Source of the DNA: Ziziphus jujuba
Taxonomy: Eukaryota; Streptophyta; Magnoliopsida; Rosales; Rhamnaceae
DNA: 64,000 nucleotides
Assembly (NCBI RefSeq): GCF_031755915.1
Contig: NC_083379.1
Location: 6,273,501 to 6,337,500, forward strand
Direction: 5' to 3'
Under the pieces are notes generated by a model, which was not told the DNA's origin, did not search any database, and saw nothing but the letters and a program-made list of their open reading frames with translations. Both the position numbers and the translations under genes were made by a program. This document shows positions 1 to 13,083 of this stretch, one piece after another; the first letter of the stretch is position 1, and every line of letters starts with the position of its first letter.

Positions 1-1231
1 GAGGAGATTATATTGATGGTACAGTAAACTTCTAATGTGTTTCTTGTGGTATGGATACCATTTTAATTGTCTTGTGGATCTTCCAATGTATGTAGGCTCT
101 GGTGAACTTTCAAGATTAATAGCTGTTTGAGTGACATTATTATTCAACAAGAGAATCAATAAAGAGTGAACAGAAGCCAGATCAAAATTGTAACATATGA
201 TTTGAGTGGCTAGTTGTATTTATGGACAACAGAAACTTTGAAATATGATCAACATTAACCTCAATCAGATTCATTGTTAAAAACCTAGGAATAATCGTAT
301 TTACTGGTATGATGTAGAATCTTGACATTGTTCTATCTGCCATTGATTTCATGATGATAGTGTGTACTTTTTTCACATAGTAGATCTGACCTGATTTTAC
401 ATTTTGTTTTGTACTTGAATTTAAATTATCCATGCCAGAAGAGTAATTGTTGTTGTTTCAGTTGATATTGGTTTATAGGCTATAATATTTGGAACAAAAC
501 ATAAGGATGATTTTAAGTCTCTTTAAACCTTTAGTATTGTGTGATTTTTGAAGCTTGATCACCACATATAACTTGACACTTATATGATAAGAAAAATATG
601 CTGCATCAATTGGAGTGCATTGTCAAAAATTTGAACATTATGTTGGATAAATTCGGCAAGAGAAAAATAATAAGCTGGATTATCTCTTTGCTATCATGTT
701 AGTTAAGAGATACCATGAATATTGCGTAACGTGTTCTCAATTACAATTACACATTGAAGACCATGGTCCTGAAAATCTTCTTTAGCTTGTACATGACATT
801 TTATGGTATTAAAAGAGTCTGTGCAATGTGGCAAAGGAACTGATATAGTATTACTTGAATGGATAAATGAATTGTGCAGCTGACTTAGAACAATAGTTGC
901 ATTGAAGTTTTCTTGCATGTCTTTGCACAAAGAGTCTGGAAAAACACCATCTCTTGCTTTCTCTTTTTTTACTGTTTCTTGATGTTAGTTCCTAATCCTT
1001 TCAGTTTGGGGCTTTGGCTCAGATAATGAGGTAGAGTCAGGGGTATTAGGCTGAACTTCAGCTCCCAGTCCTCCCTTAGGAGGGGGGAAGGTAACAGGAA
1101 AATGGTTCTTGTTTGATGTTTGCCAAAAAAATCTGTTGTTCTTATAGAAACATCAGTTTCTTTCTTTTCACCTGACTCTCTGGAGATTGCTAATGGAACA
1201 ATAAAGCAATAAATTCTTTGTCCTCTTTCAG
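1..1231 (+). other. Intron of the starch synthase 4 gene (upstream part of gene lies outside window)
   Basis: No coding stretch with the composition of the downstream exons is visible here. The region is AT-rich and ends in a pyrimidine-rich acceptor just before the first recognisable exon at 1232. The first bases might be the tail of an exon, with a possible donor near position 21, but I cannot show this. The N-terminal transit peptide and first coiled-coil part of starch synthase 4 must lie to the left of the window. Confidence 0.6.
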
Positions 1232-4200
1232 GCAATTAACGTGGTTGATACAGAGAAGCTTTCCGGTATTCAACTTGAGGATTTGATAGGCATGATAAGA
1301 AATGCTGAGAAAAGTAGGATATCTGTTGTACACTAATTCCTTTTATAATATAATTTTTGTTACTTTACTGCCTATCCATCAGTATTATGGAGAAATATTC
1401 CCATGAGTATTTATTTTTGTTACAGATATCCTTCTTCTCAACCAAGCTCGTGTTCGTGCACTTGAAGAACTTGAAAAGATTCTCACTGAGAAGGAGGCAT
1501 TGCAAGGAGAGATTAACACTTTGGAGATGAGATTGGCAGAAACTGATGCTCGAATTAAAGTGGCCACCCAAGAGAAGATACATGTGGAACTCCTAGAAGA
1601 CCAGTTAGAGAAGCTGCAGAACGAGCTGACTCATAGGGGTGGTAGTCAAAGAAGTGAGGTTGACATGTTTGAGGATCAAAACGACCCATTGATCAAGGAA
1701 CATAAAAATGGGTTAAGTTCTCTTTCTATGGAACTTAATTCATTGAGGTCAGAAAATTTGTCCTTGAAGAATGATATACAAGCTCTAAAGGAAGAGCTTA
1801 TAAATGTCAAGAGTACAGATGAACGTGTTGTAACTCTGGAAAAAGAACGCTCATCTTTGGAGTCTGCTATGAAAGATTTGGAGTCTAGAATGTCAGTTTC
1901 TCAGGAAGGTGTTTCGAAACTTTCCACTCTAAAGGTTGAGTACAAGGATTTATGGGAGAAGGTGGAGACTTTGCAAGTACTGCTCGATAAGGCAACCAAA
2001 CAGGCAGATCAAGCTATTATAGTATTGCAGCAAAACCAGGAGCTCCGAAAGAAGGTTGATAAATTGGAAGAATCCCTTGAAGAGGTCAATGTATACAAGC
2101 TGTCATCAGAAAAGATGCAGCAATACAATGAATTAATGCAACAAAAAATAAGGCTACTGGAGGATCGGCTTCAGCGTTCTGATGAAGAGATAAATTCTTA
2201 TGTTCAATTATATCAAGAGTCTGTAAAAGAATTTCAAGATGCACTTGATAGTTTGAAAGAAGATAGCAAGAGAAAGGCAATAGATGGATCGGTTGATGAT
2301 ATGCCTCAGGAGTTCTGGAGCCGATTGTTGCTCATAATTGATGGTTGGTTGCTTGAGAAGAAAATATCAATTGATGATGCAAAGCTGTTGAGAGATATGG
2401 TGTGGAAGAGAGATGGACGTATCTGTGAAGCATACAAAGTGAGCAAGGAAAAGACTGAGCGTGAGGCTGTGGCTGCATTTCTTAGGCTAACATCATCAAC
2501 AACAAGGTATTGTATTTGTCATAGTAAATTACAGCAATAGTTATATTTGCTGTTGTTTTATTCTTGCCTTTGTTGATTCTTAGTCCAGGATTGTATGTCA
2601 TTCATATTGCAGCAGAGATGGCACCTGTCGCTAAGGTGAGTTCAACTTAGCTTTATACATATGTTGCTTTCTTTCACTTTATGCGTATGGTACCAATATG
2701 GGTGTACAGGTGTCAACTTTGCTTATGATTTGTGTCTAACATGCACTTATGTGTATGTGTTTCTCTCCTAAATTCCTACATCTTTTTCTTAGGTTATTCA
2801 AATTTCATGTACAGTAATGTCAGTGGTTGGACCATCTTCTATTGCTCAGTCAAATATATCTTGCTGTTGTTCCTTATAAGTGTTTTAGTCACATAAATTA
2901 ACAGTTGCATATGAGTAACTTTGCATTACTTCCCTTCTGTGCATCTCTCTTTTACAAGATGTTGTATCTCTATTATTAAAAGTTAGATCACAGTACTATA
3001 TCACTGAAAAATACAATATAACGCATCAAATAAATTTATACTTATTTAGATATCACTTTTCTTGCATGAGTTTGCATGTTGCATCTCGCAAAAGCTTAAT
3101 GCAATGTCAATTCAATAATTTTGTCAAGAGTTATTTGTTGTCCATTTTACAGGTTGGTGGTTTGGGAGATGTTGTGACTGGTCTTGGAAAAGCACTGCAG
3201 AAGAGAGGACACCTTGTGGAGGTTGTTCTTCCGAAATATGACTGCATGCAATATGACCATGTTCATGACTTAAGGGTGTGTTTATTATTCAATATGAGCA
3301 AAAATTAACAGAATAATATGGGATTTATGAATGTTCTTTAGAATAACTTATTAATTCATACAGGCCCTTGATGTGGTGGTAGAGTCGCACTTTGATGGCC
3401 AGCTGTTCAAAAATAAAGTCTGGGTTGGCTCCGTTGAAGGTGGAGGTTAAGAAATTTAATCGTTTTGTTTGCACAGTATATTGCTGAAATTATTTCTCAT
3501 ATTTATGTTGATCTGGCAGGGCTTCCTGTTTATTTCATTGAGCCTCTTCATCCCGATAAATTCTTTTGGAGAGGACAATTTTATGGGGAGCACGACGATT
3601 TCAGACGTTTTTCCTTTTTCAGTCGTGCAGCACTTGAGTTGCTTCTTCAAGCTGGAAAAAACCCAGACATAATTCATTGCCATGATTGGCAGACAGCTTT
3701 TGTTGTATGGATACTTTAAACCTGCACTTTCCAATGTGTTTCTTTTAGAACTTGGCATGTACTTTCTCTATTTCTCTAGTGGCTAAGTTCTTGTTGTTTT
3801 CTTAGGCTCCTCTCTATTGGGATTTATATGCCCCTAAGGGATTGAATTCAGCTCGAATATGTTTTACATGCCATAACTTTGAGTACCAAGGGACTGCACC
3901 TGCTTCATATTTGGAATCTTGTGGTCTCGATGCCCACCATCTTAACAGACCAGATAGAATGCAGGATAACTCAGCACATGATAGGATCAATCCTGTTAAG
4001 GTATACACTACAATAATCTGTTTGTCTTTTACCCTCATCGTTTCCCAAGAAAGCCTTTTTGTGCTCTCTTTATTTTCTTTTTTCAAAATAAAAATTTGTA
4101 CTCTCCTTTTTTTTCAGGGTGCTGTTGTATTCTCTAATATTGTGACAACAGTATCACCCACCTATGCACAAGAGGTGCGGACTGCTGAGGTAAGATATTT

Positions 4201-7200
4201 ACCTTCTACTTGATGCTGTAGATTAACTTCTACTTGATGCTGTAAATTAACTTCTACTTTGTTTATCTAAACTTAATGCTGTGGAGAATGCTTTTGTAAT
4301 GGATGAATATTTTCTAACTTCCCCTAGTCAAACCTATAGAATAAGCTTCTTAAAAGCATCTTAGAGCTTATAGATTTTAACATGAATGGAAACATTTCTT
4401 AGATATTGTTTAAAGATTTTATTTTTTTTTTATATCTAGTTCTGAGTCTTTCTTAAATTTAGAATGAAAATATGCTTTACCTATACATATAGCATGCAAG
4501 GGGTGATTATGTGAAAGCATGGCCTAGCACAAGGAGTTAAAATGAATTTCACATTATGTTTAGTTCATCCACAGGCAGTGGCTGTTGATCATTTTAAGAA
4601 GTATTCATCTGTATCTATGACTTGTTATTGAACTTTGATTCACTTCTGTAGTAATCAGTTATTGCACACCAATTAATATCTGGTTATAAAAGGTCTCCTC
4701 ATTTGAAGTTAGAATATGACCTTGTTTTCGATCATCTCCCTTTCCCCCTGCCACCCCCCTAACAAAAAATTAGACCAAAAATACGAAGCTGAGAAAAGCA
4801 ACACATATATTGAACGATTTTATTTTCCTTGGATGTACTTTTCATAACTTTTTATCATGTACAGGGAGGCCGGGGTCTTCATTCAACACTAAATTCCCAC
4901 TCCAGAAAGTTCATTGGGGTTCTGAATGGAATTGATACTGATGCATGGAATCCTGCCACTGATGCATTTCTCAAAGTACAGTACAGTGCCAATGATATTC
5001 AAGGAAAAGGAGAAAATAAAGAAGCTATTCGGAGGAAGCTAGGTCTTTCTTCTGCAGATGTCAGGAAGCCATTGGTAATCATATTTGCTAAATCATCAAA
5101 TAAATGGCTTTGTGATGCAAGATCATCATGTCACATAGTTATCCTTGATTATCCTTGTTTGAAATTTGGCTTGATTTATCATCTTTAAGAATTTAGGTGC
5201 ATAGGAGTAGGAGTGATATCTTAAACTACAATATGTCACCTCTTGTAATAATATTTTCAGCCTACCACATTTCTGAATTTTACATGCATTATTACATCAC
5301 CCTTGGAAAACCATATCCTGGATAATGGATACCTATAATCATGCATTAGAGAAAATGGTAAACATGGAGACAATGAGATGTCAATTAAAAATTATTAGGT
5401 AAAACCACAGAAGCTTCTGTAAGAAATTTAAAAATTAATAAAATTCTCCTTTTGTCATTTTTGTACTCTCTCTTCCCAATTTCCATGTTCGCTGCATGGA
5501 TACTCCGTCTAATTTGACCTTTTCTCATGATAATATGACTGATCATTAATAAAAAATAAAATGATTCTGTAGCCATGTTTTTCTTCTTATTTATGTATAT
5601 TTTTAAATGGAGATATACCTTATTTTAATAGGATTTTCTGTAATGTGTTTTCCTTCATATATTTATAATAAATGTAATAGAGGACTACAAATCAACCACT
5701 TGCAAGAGCTGATCTGTATGCCAATGTAACTATTTAATTTTGTTCGTTAGTTTTCTACTCTGCATGTGGAATAGAATTCCAAGAAATTGATTTTCATTTT
5801 AAACCTTATTGATACTTCGTTATAGTCCTCAAGTTCTTACTTGAAACTCTGATTTATTTTCAATTAGGTAGGATGCATAACAAGATTGGTGCCACAGAAA
5901 GGAGTGCATCTAATCAGACATGCAATGTATCGAACATTAGAGCTTGGAGGACAGTTTATACTTTTGGGTTCAAGCCCTGTGCCACATATTCAGGTTATTT
6001 TCTACTCTCCTCTTGAAGTACCAGCAGATGTTAATTTTCATTTATCAGTTCAGTCAAGGACTTTGAACAAAGCAGTTGATTTTTAAGCTGGGAACATTAA
6101 ATCTAACTAGTTTCTTTTCTCCAATGTTCTTTTTCCATGTTTCAACTCACCATTCAAAGATCATAGCAAGAACCAGAAAACATTTAGGAACTGCAAATAC
6201 AAACATGTTATTGTTATAGTACATTTTAAAAATATCTTTTAGTTCATTATTCATGGGGCTAAAAGTCTTTTTGTTAACTTCATCTAACCTTTCAACTCAT
6301 GTACAGGGTAACATTTAAGGAATTCCAATTGTGTCATTCATTTTCCTTTTGACTGATAAGCTTTTTTTCTTCTCATTCCTTGTATTTTTCTCCCCCATGT
6401 AGAGGGAATTTGAGGGCATTGCAAATCACTTTCAGAATCACGATGATATTCGATTGATATTGAAGTATGATGAGTCTCTTTCACATTCCATTTATGGTGC
6501 ATCTGATATGTTTATCATCCCATCCATCTTTGAACCTTGCGGCCTTACCCAGGTCAGTTTACTTTCTTTCCTATTAAATCACTGAAACTTGAAAATTATA
6601 TATTTATGTTTAAAAACAATTTTTTCTCTTGGAATGCTTGATATATGTCACTGAAGCTACCATCTCCTCTGTCCCTGTCAGTGGCTCACATATACTTTTC
6701 AAAATACCTGTTTGTGTTTACTAATGTCAAAACCCACCATTACATGTGCTTGTACCTTAGATTATGTATTAGCTTCCTGTAATTTTTGAGCAGATGATAG
6801 CAATGAGATATGGTTCAATACCTATTGCAAGAAAAACTGGTGGTTTACATGACAGGTTGGTAATCAACATATAGCCTATATAAAGTTTAAAAGCCAACAA
6901 TTTTAGGTTGTATTTAGAGAGAATCTTTAAACTTACAGAGTACTTTTCTGCAGTGTCTTCGATGTTGATGATGACACCATACCTAATCAGTTTCGAAATG
7001 GCTTTACATTTTTGAATCCTGATGAACAGGTAAATTTACGGATTAATGACAGTTATTCAAGCGTCCTATGCACTCATGATTTGTTTCTTTTATCCTGCAT
7101 TTGTGTTTGTGTTTTTGAATTCCATATTTAATTTCTAACCTTGCTTCCTTCCCCCCTTAATTCACTCTGGTACATCCTTCTAATGACAGGGACTAAATGG

Positions 7201-7366
7201 TGCTTTAGAACGTGCATTTAATCTCTACTTGAATAAGCCTGAGATTTGGAAGCAACTTGTTCAGAAAGTCATGATTATGGATTTCAGTTGGGATGCTTCA
7301 GCTGCGCAGTATGAGGAACTCTATGCCAACTCTGTGGCCAGAGCAAGGGCAGCAAATCGCACTTAA
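1232..7366 (+). CDS. SS4: Starch synthase 4, partial (5' end outside window)
   Basis: ADP-glucose:alpha-1,4-glucan glucosyltransferase (GT5) of the plastid; class 4 is known for granule initiation. Exons by eye: 1232-1313, 1426-2506, 2584-2635, 3153-3275, 3364-3439, 3520-3704, 3806-4000, 4118-4189, 4865-5074, 5868-5993, 6403-6552, 6794-6855, 6954-7029, 7190-7366 (TAA). All junctions are GT-AG and keep frame. The first two exons encode the long heptad-rich coiled coil typical of SS4 ([18 protein letters not shown] onward). The catalytic part follows: KVGGLGDVV, the ADP-glucose site, across 2584-3275; [38 protein letters not shown]; and the second KTGGL motif at the end of exon 12. The C terminus ends in RARAANRT. 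No frame break is seen, so it looks functional. The coiled coil and the match along the whole catalytic region separate it from SS1-SS3 and GBSS. Confidence 0.96.
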
Positions 7367-8277
7367 TTTAGCTTCTTTGAAATGCATTTCATTGCCTCTT
7401 GCCAAAGCAGACATATCCACACAAACCTGTCTTTTCAATCACACAATCCTGTCGGATCCTATGACAATGTTGGTGCTGAGACAGACTTGGTTCATATATA
7501 AAATGTTGCTCATAATTGAAATAATCGGTTATCAAGCAAACCAAGAGCAGCTCTGGAGATTAAAAAGTTTTGAGGCTTGAAGCTGCATAGGTGGTCATTC
7601 AATGTGGCCTGACCAAATTTTCATTTGTTAAATTCATATATTCATTCGTTTATACATATAAAATTGCCATATACTTGTGTGGTTGGATAGCAGGTCCTGT
7701 TGTTTTAGAAAGGCTTTCTTCCATACCTCACACAGGCTAATGTGCCATTTCTATTATACAGCAAGCACATCCATTGTAAAGCTTGTACAACTCGTATTCC
7801 TACTCCAAAAAAACAAATGTCGAGATACAGAAACTTAAAACCTTCTTTGTTACTCCTCCTGCAGTAGGAAAATCAATGAAGTGATTATGCGTATATGGCA
7901 TATGGGGAATAAATCAATTTAGATTTTTTTTTTTTTTTTTAAATTAATTGGAAGCGAGTCAATGAATTTGAAGCAAGCATACTTATCGATAAAAATCTGA
8001 CCTCACACATGTTGTTTTCTTATTTTATATGTTTTTCAATTTATATATCGTAAAAGTATTTTGTGGGTATTGTTTATCAATAAACTTATATTCCAAAAAG
8101 CTTTTGGATGCGAGAATTTTAAGAACATAATCATAAAAATCAGAAGCAATATTAGCACAGAAAATTCACATTAGGCTTCTCATTACTTCCCCCGACAAAT
8201 TTACATTAATCGACATTACACTACACACAGAGAGTTAAAAACCAAACTCCCTAATCTCACTTCCACTTTTCAGTTTC
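7367..8277. other. Intergenic, convergent 3' ends of SS4 and Lhcb1
   Basis: Holds the 3' untranslated regions of SS4 (+) and Lhcb1 copy 1 (-), and a long T run near 7926-7941. No further gene is visible. An ATG-less open frame around 7293-7580 is only SS4 sequence read in another frame. Confidence 0.7.
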
Positions 8278-9066
8278 TCACTTTCCGGGTACAAAGTTAG
8301 TGGCATAGGCCCAGGCGTTGTTGTTGACAGGGTCAGCAAGGTGGTCAGCCAAGTTCTCCAAAGGTCCCTTTCCGGTGACAATGGCCTGAACAAAGAATCC
8401 AAACATGGAGAACATAGCCAACCTACCATTCTTGAGCTCCTTCACCTTCAGCTCTGCGAATGCCTCTGGGTCATCAGCAAGACCCAATGGGTCGAAGCTT
8501 CCACCTGGGTAAAGTGGGTCGGTCACCTCTCCGAGTGGCCCACCTGCAATGCGGTATCCCTCTACGGCACCCATCAAGATAACCTGGCAGGCCCAGATTG
8601 CCAAGATGCTCTGTGCGTGGATCAAGCTTGGGTTGCCCAAGTAGTCGAGCCCACCCTCGCTGAAGATTTGGGCTCCGGCCTTGAACCAAACGGCCTCACC
8701 GAATTTCACACCGTTGCGGGACAAAAGCTCCGGGAAGACACACCCTAGGGCTCCAAGCATGGCCCATCTGGAGTGGATCACTTCCAGCTCACGGTTCTTA
8801 GCGAAGGTTTCTGGGTCAGCCGAAAGCCCAGCAGTGTCCCAGCCGTAGTCACCAGGGAATTCTCCGGTAAGGTAGGATGGGGGCTCGCCGGAGAATGGGC
8901 CCAAGTATTTAACTCTGTCTGGGCCATACCATGGGCTTCCGGAGGAAACAGACTTGGAGGCAGTTTTCCTCATGGAGATCCTCCCGGTGCCGACAACTTC
9001 CGGGGAAAGTTTGACTACCTTTCCGGCGAAGGATGGGGAGGAGAGAGCCATGGTAGAAGCCGCCAT
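8278..9066 (-). CDS. LHCB1: Chlorophyll a/b-binding protein, LHCII type 1 (copy 1)
   Basis: Major light-harvesting antenna protein of photosystem II, imported into chloroplasts and placed in thylakoid membranes. Intronless, 262 residues, as usual for Lhcb1. The N terminus ([16 protein letters not shown]) is a short Ser/Ala-rich transit peptide. Residues 46-51 are WYGPDR, matching the LHCII trimerisation motif. Three membrane helices are visible: about 92-115 ([16 protein letters not shown]), 150-172 ([17 protein letters not shown]) and 205-232 ([17 protein letters not shown]), with the chlorophyll-ligating Glu/Arg pairs in the first and third. It ends in [14 protein letters not shown], the Lhcb1 tail. 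The protein is identical to copy 2 at 11900, which lies in opposite orientation; third-codon positions are GC-rich, unlike the AT-rich surroundings. Confidence 0.98.
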   Translation of the reverse strand: MAASTMALSSPSFAGKVVKLSPEVVGTGRISMRKTASKSVSSGSPWYGPDRVKYLGPFSGEPPSYLTGEFPGDYGWDTAGLSADPETFAKNRELEVIHSRWAMLGALGCVFPELLSRNGVKFGEAVWFKAGAQIFSEGGLDYLGNPSLIHAQSILAIWACQVILMGAVEGYRIAGGPLGEVTDPLYPGGSFDPLGLADDPEAFAELKVKELKNGRLAMFSMFGFFVQAIVTGKGPLENLADHLADPVNNNAWAYATNFVPGK

Positions 9067-9129
9067 TGTTGAATGAGAGAGAGAGAGAGAGACTTTGAGA
9101 GGTTTGAAAGGTGAGAGTGATGAAGAAAT

Positions 9130-9215
9130 GAAATGGCTTTGGTAACTTATTAATAGGGGATGAGATTTATGTTTCTTATCTTATGCTATCTTTATCTTCC
9201 TTTTCATTGGACTTG
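9130..9215 (-). promoter_or_regulatory. Lhcb1 copy 1 promoter
   Basis: Read on the minus strand upstream of the ATG at 9066, a TATA-like CTATTAATAAG sits at 9146-9156, with GATAAG-type I-box/GATA motifs at about 9175-9195 and a CCAAT box at 9206-9210. This TATA plus GATA plus CCAAT layout is what is known from light-regulated Cab promoters. A CT/GA-repeat lies in the 5' leader just before the ATG (about 9074-9093). The role is inferred from motif layout only. Confidence 0.6.
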
Positions 9216-11734
9216 CAAGATTTTGCTTCTGTTTTACGTTGCCTATATGGCACTTTGTCATCCACCAATCCTTCAAGATTCTTTCCTTGGTCTATAACCA
9301 ATCTCGGATTTCCACGTGTAGGTTTAGGATCACTTTGTTTCAATTTCGTATTTCTTGCCAGATACTTTTCATCTTTCATCTTCTCGTTGCTTTGACAAGT
9401 TCACTTTCTTTTTCAAAGTATCTGTTATTGATTAATAGATTTCGGACATATTGGTTAAGTTTATGATAAGTGTCTCACACACTTGTTAAGAGCAAGTAGA
9501 TAGTTGCTTTCTAGCACAGAAATGTTTATGGATGTTATTATAAGTCGACGAAGTTTTTTCTGAACCATTAAATGTTTCATGTACGTGTCAAATTGGAGTA
9601 TAAATAAATATATTCACCAAAAAAAAGAAGGAGTATAGATAGACATGTAATAAATTTCAATCTAATGGCGGCAAAGAGCCTTTTTATATCTCGTTTTTTT
9701 TTTTTTTTTTTCAATTAATGGCTGCAAGAGTTAGGGGGTGATTGTGATGCTCGTTCTTGTTAAATCACCGTCTATTGCATAAAATTTAACTGATAAAAAC
9801 CGAATCAAATAATACATATCAAATTTTATTGTTAATACATTTTGGTGTAAATCTAATTAAGAGGGAAAATAAATTGACCTTTACATATACTAAATAATAC
9901 AAAAAATAGTTAAATCATTCCATTTTGAAAGTTTAAATTGATAGGGGATAAATCAACAATGCATATCAAGTTTTATTTTAATACATATAATCCTTTCAAA
10001 TACTTGCTATTACTGTACATTTTATTCGTTGTTTTTAGAAACAATAAATAAAAATAAAAAATTTAAAAGTAGAAGAAAAAATCTTGAGATGGTACATTCT
10101 GATAACTGAGAGGAGCTCTTCCACTCTCTAAAATTTTCACTTCAATTAAGGACTGCAAAAGGGTAAAAAAAATAATAATAATAATTCTTATCTGATTATT
10201 TGTATCAATATTTTCAACCTTAGATAATAAGAAAGGATAAAGAAAAATATTTCATATAATTTAAGAGAAAGAAAATCAATTGGATTTTATAAATATAAGT
10301 TTTTCAATTATTCACATCGAAAAAATAAATGATTTATGGATGGCTTCTCTTTCTAAATATTGAAATCTTTACAATTGATTTTCAATCCTGAAAAGAAAGA
10401 AGAGATCTTTGGAAAATGAGTTTTTTATGAAAGTGAATTTTTATGATCTGATAAAGAATCAAACCTATTAAATGTTCATTTGCTCATTGAAAATACACAT
10501 CAATTTTTACAACATCTCTTCTTTTTATTTTTCTGACAGGTTTTTTGACAGCTTAAAATCACCTATTATTTAATTTTAACTATTTAATTTGATATTAATC
10601 CTTATAACGTCTATTTTATTGACTTTAATTATTATTATTATTATTATTATTGATATTGTTTTTATTTATTTATTTTAGTTAATTAAATTTTTTTAATTAT
10701 TAATATATTAAAATATTTTTAATTGTTTATTTTCTATAATGAAAATTTTATTTTATTTTATTTTTATAATAATAATAACTATTATTAATATTTTTATATC
10801 TTTTAATTTAGAAGATGAGACGTTTGTACAGTTAAAAGGCACAGTCACCGCACTCAGTCCAGTCTATGGGCAAAGACAAGACGATGGGTGTTGGATTTTC
10901 TTCCAACATTGATTTGTTTATACTCCACCACTTGTAGTTGGGACCTCCATAAATTGTTTTATGTTACCATTTTGATTCAACGGTCGTCGAAGGACCTGAC
11001 AGCTAGCACCACTGGAGGCCTTGCTACGTGGGACTTGCTTTTATCATCCCGAAAGGCTAAAAATTAAGAATAGTTCAATAATTTTCAGATTGGTTCAATA
11101 TTTAAAATTTTTTTTATTCAGTATTATAATCTATTGTTATTATTCTTATTATTATAAATAATAATTGGAAATTTTTTTAAGCTCATCAACTAGAATTCAT
11201 GTACAAGTTTTATAATATGATACATGTTAAAATTTGTTACTGCAAGGATCTAAATGTTACATCGGTCAAAGTTTAGAGTTTTTTTTTTTTTTTTCCATTT
11301 TTTTTCCTAAGATAATCATGGTTTAGACAGAGTCAGCTAGCTGTTCAGGAGAAAAAGAACTTTCGAGTGCCCATTCTATGAGTTTTTATTTATTTATTAT
11401 TTTATTTTCCTGAAAAATAAGGTGACGTATTTTCTCCGCACGGAGTTCAACCACCAACGCATCATGCATGCAAATGCAATGTAAGTGGTCCTAATTTGTA
11501 CAGAAATGCATCTTGGTTGGTATCACAATCCGATGGTGCAACCCCTTGTAATCATCCTGCACTACCTCAGCGAAGATAAAAGGCTATCCAAATGGACAGA
11601 TGTCAATGACCAATTCGGCCAATTTAACAAAATAACATCATCACTGCAGATTTTTTATCAATAGTTGTAGAAAATAATCCCGGGTGGATAAGTGGCATAT
11701 AGAGTGCCAACTGGACATAGAGAATCAGACTTAC
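9216..11734. other. Spacer between the divergent Lhcb1 genes
   Basis: About 2.5 kb of AT-rich DNA with several A or T runs (for example near 9695-9712 and 11279-11294) and short ATT/TTA microsatellites near 10628-10650. A less AT-rich patch at about 10850-11045 (ending near an ACGTGG core at 11026) could hold distal regulatory sites. No coding frame of note. Confidence 0.55.
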
Positions 11735-11830
11735 AGAATATCTCAACCAATGAGAATGCACATATTGATCTTCTAAGATAAGGACCTTGTTCCTCCAAAA
11801 TTCATATATTTATAAAGCCCAGCAAGCCCA
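11735..11830 (+). promoter_or_regulatory. Lhcb1 copy 2 promoter
   Basis: CCAAT at about 11747-11751, a GATAAGG I-box at 11778-11784 and a TATTTATAAA TATA box at about 11807-11816 lie 84-150 bases before the ATG at 11900. An AGAATATCT element resembling the evening-element core lies at about 11735. A further GATAAG occurs near 11688. The arrangement matches light- and clock-regulated Cab promoters; the role is inferred from position and motif. Confidence 0.65.
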
Positions 11831-11899
11831 AACCACAGGCACCAAACACAAATTCATTCACATCCTTTCGATACATTCTATCATTTTTAAACTCTCACA

Positions 11900-12688
11900 A
11901 TGGCTGCCTCCACCATGGCTCTCTCTTCCCCATCCTTTGCCGGAAAGGTAGTCAAACTTTCCCCGGAAGTTGTCGGCACCGGGAGGATCTCCATGAGGAA
12001 AACTGCCTCCAAGTCTGTTTCCTCCGGAAGCCCATGGTATGGCCCAGACAGAGTTAAATACTTGGGCCCATTCTCCGGCGAGCCCCCATCCTACCTTACA
12101 GGAGAATTCCCTGGTGACTACGGCTGGGACACTGCTGGGCTTTCCGCCGACCCAGAAACCTTCGCTAAGAACCGTGAGCTGGAAGTGATCCACTCCAGAT
12201 GGGCCATGCTTGGAGCCCTCGGGTGTGTCTTCCCGGAGCTTTTGTCCCGCAACGGTGTGAAATTCGGTGAGGCCGTTTGGTTCAAGGCCGGAGCCCAAAT
12301 CTTCAGCGAGGGTGGGCTCGACTACTTGGGCAACCCAAGCTTGATCCACGCACAGAGCATCTTGGCAATCTGGGCCTGCCAGGTTATCTTGATGGGTGCC
12401 GTAGAGGGATACCGCATTGCAGGTGGGCCACTCGGAGAGGTGACCGACCCACTTTACCCAGGTGGAAGCTTCGACCCATTGGGTCTTGCTGATGACCCAG
12501 AGGCATTCGCAGAGCTGAAGGTGAAGGAGCTCAAGAATGGTAGGTTGGCGATGTTCTCCATGTTTGGATTCTTCGTTCAGGCCATTGTCACCGGAAAGGG
12601 ACCTTTGGAGAACTTGGCTGACCACCTTGCTGACCCGGTCAACAACAATGCCTGGGCCTATGCCACTAACTTTGTCCCTGGAAAGTGA
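11900..12688 (+). CDS. LHCB1: Chlorophyll a/b-binding protein, LHCII type 1 (copy 2)
   Basis: Second intronless Lhcb1 gene, 262 residues, encoding exactly the same protein as copy 1 (8278-9066), including the transit peptide, the WYGPDR motif and the three membrane helices. By eye the two coding sequences differ only at silent sites. These are mostly in the first 50 bases and the last 150 bases, while a central stretch of roughly 300 bases (about 12225-12545) appears identical. The flanks outside the coding region are not alike. The high GC at third positions also opens a long frame on the opposite strand, which is not a gene. Confidence 0.98.
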   Translation: MAASTMALSSPSFAGKVVKLSPEVVGTGRISMRKTASKSVSSGSPWYGPDRVKYLGPFSGEPPSYLTGEFPGDYGWDTAGLSADPETFAKNRELEVIHSRWAMLGALGCVFPELLSRNGVKFGEAVWFKAGAQIFSEGGLDYLGNPSLIHAQSILAIWACQVILMGAVEGYRIAGGPLGEVTDPLYPGGSFDPLGLADDPEAFAELKVKELKNGRLAMFSMFGFFVQAIVTGKGPLENLADHLADPVNNNAWAYATNFVPGK

Positions 12689-13083
12689 GCGAAATATGTT
12701 TGAGAGTGGATTTTGAGGCCGGACTTTGTAGTTGATGTTATCTTTTCTTCGAAAGAAAACATTGATGCAGGAAATGTGAATTATATTGTACTATTGATCT
12801 GAGTAATGTGAATTCTTATTATTATTTTTTTTCTCTTCAAAATCTGTCAATATTATTATTATTGTTGTTGTTGTTGTTTTTATTGTTATTTTGATATGTT
12901 GAATGGTCTCTAATTAAGCAGTATTTGATTAAATATTAGTTCCTTGATCAAATAGGAGCAATCTCAAAAAGGAAGTAGCAGAAAAGAAAATAATAATAAT
13001 AATAAAATCCAAAAATGTATAAAAATTGCTTGGATTGGAAAATAAATAAATAAAATAAACAGTGGTTAGGTAGGAGCCAGCAA

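Noticed and set aside
11858..12625. 255-codon open frame antisense to Lhcb1 copy 2 (and a shorter one at 8341-8748 over copy 1)
   Set aside because: It mirrors the strong GC-ending codon use of Lhcb1 on the other strand. It shows no domain and no promoter.
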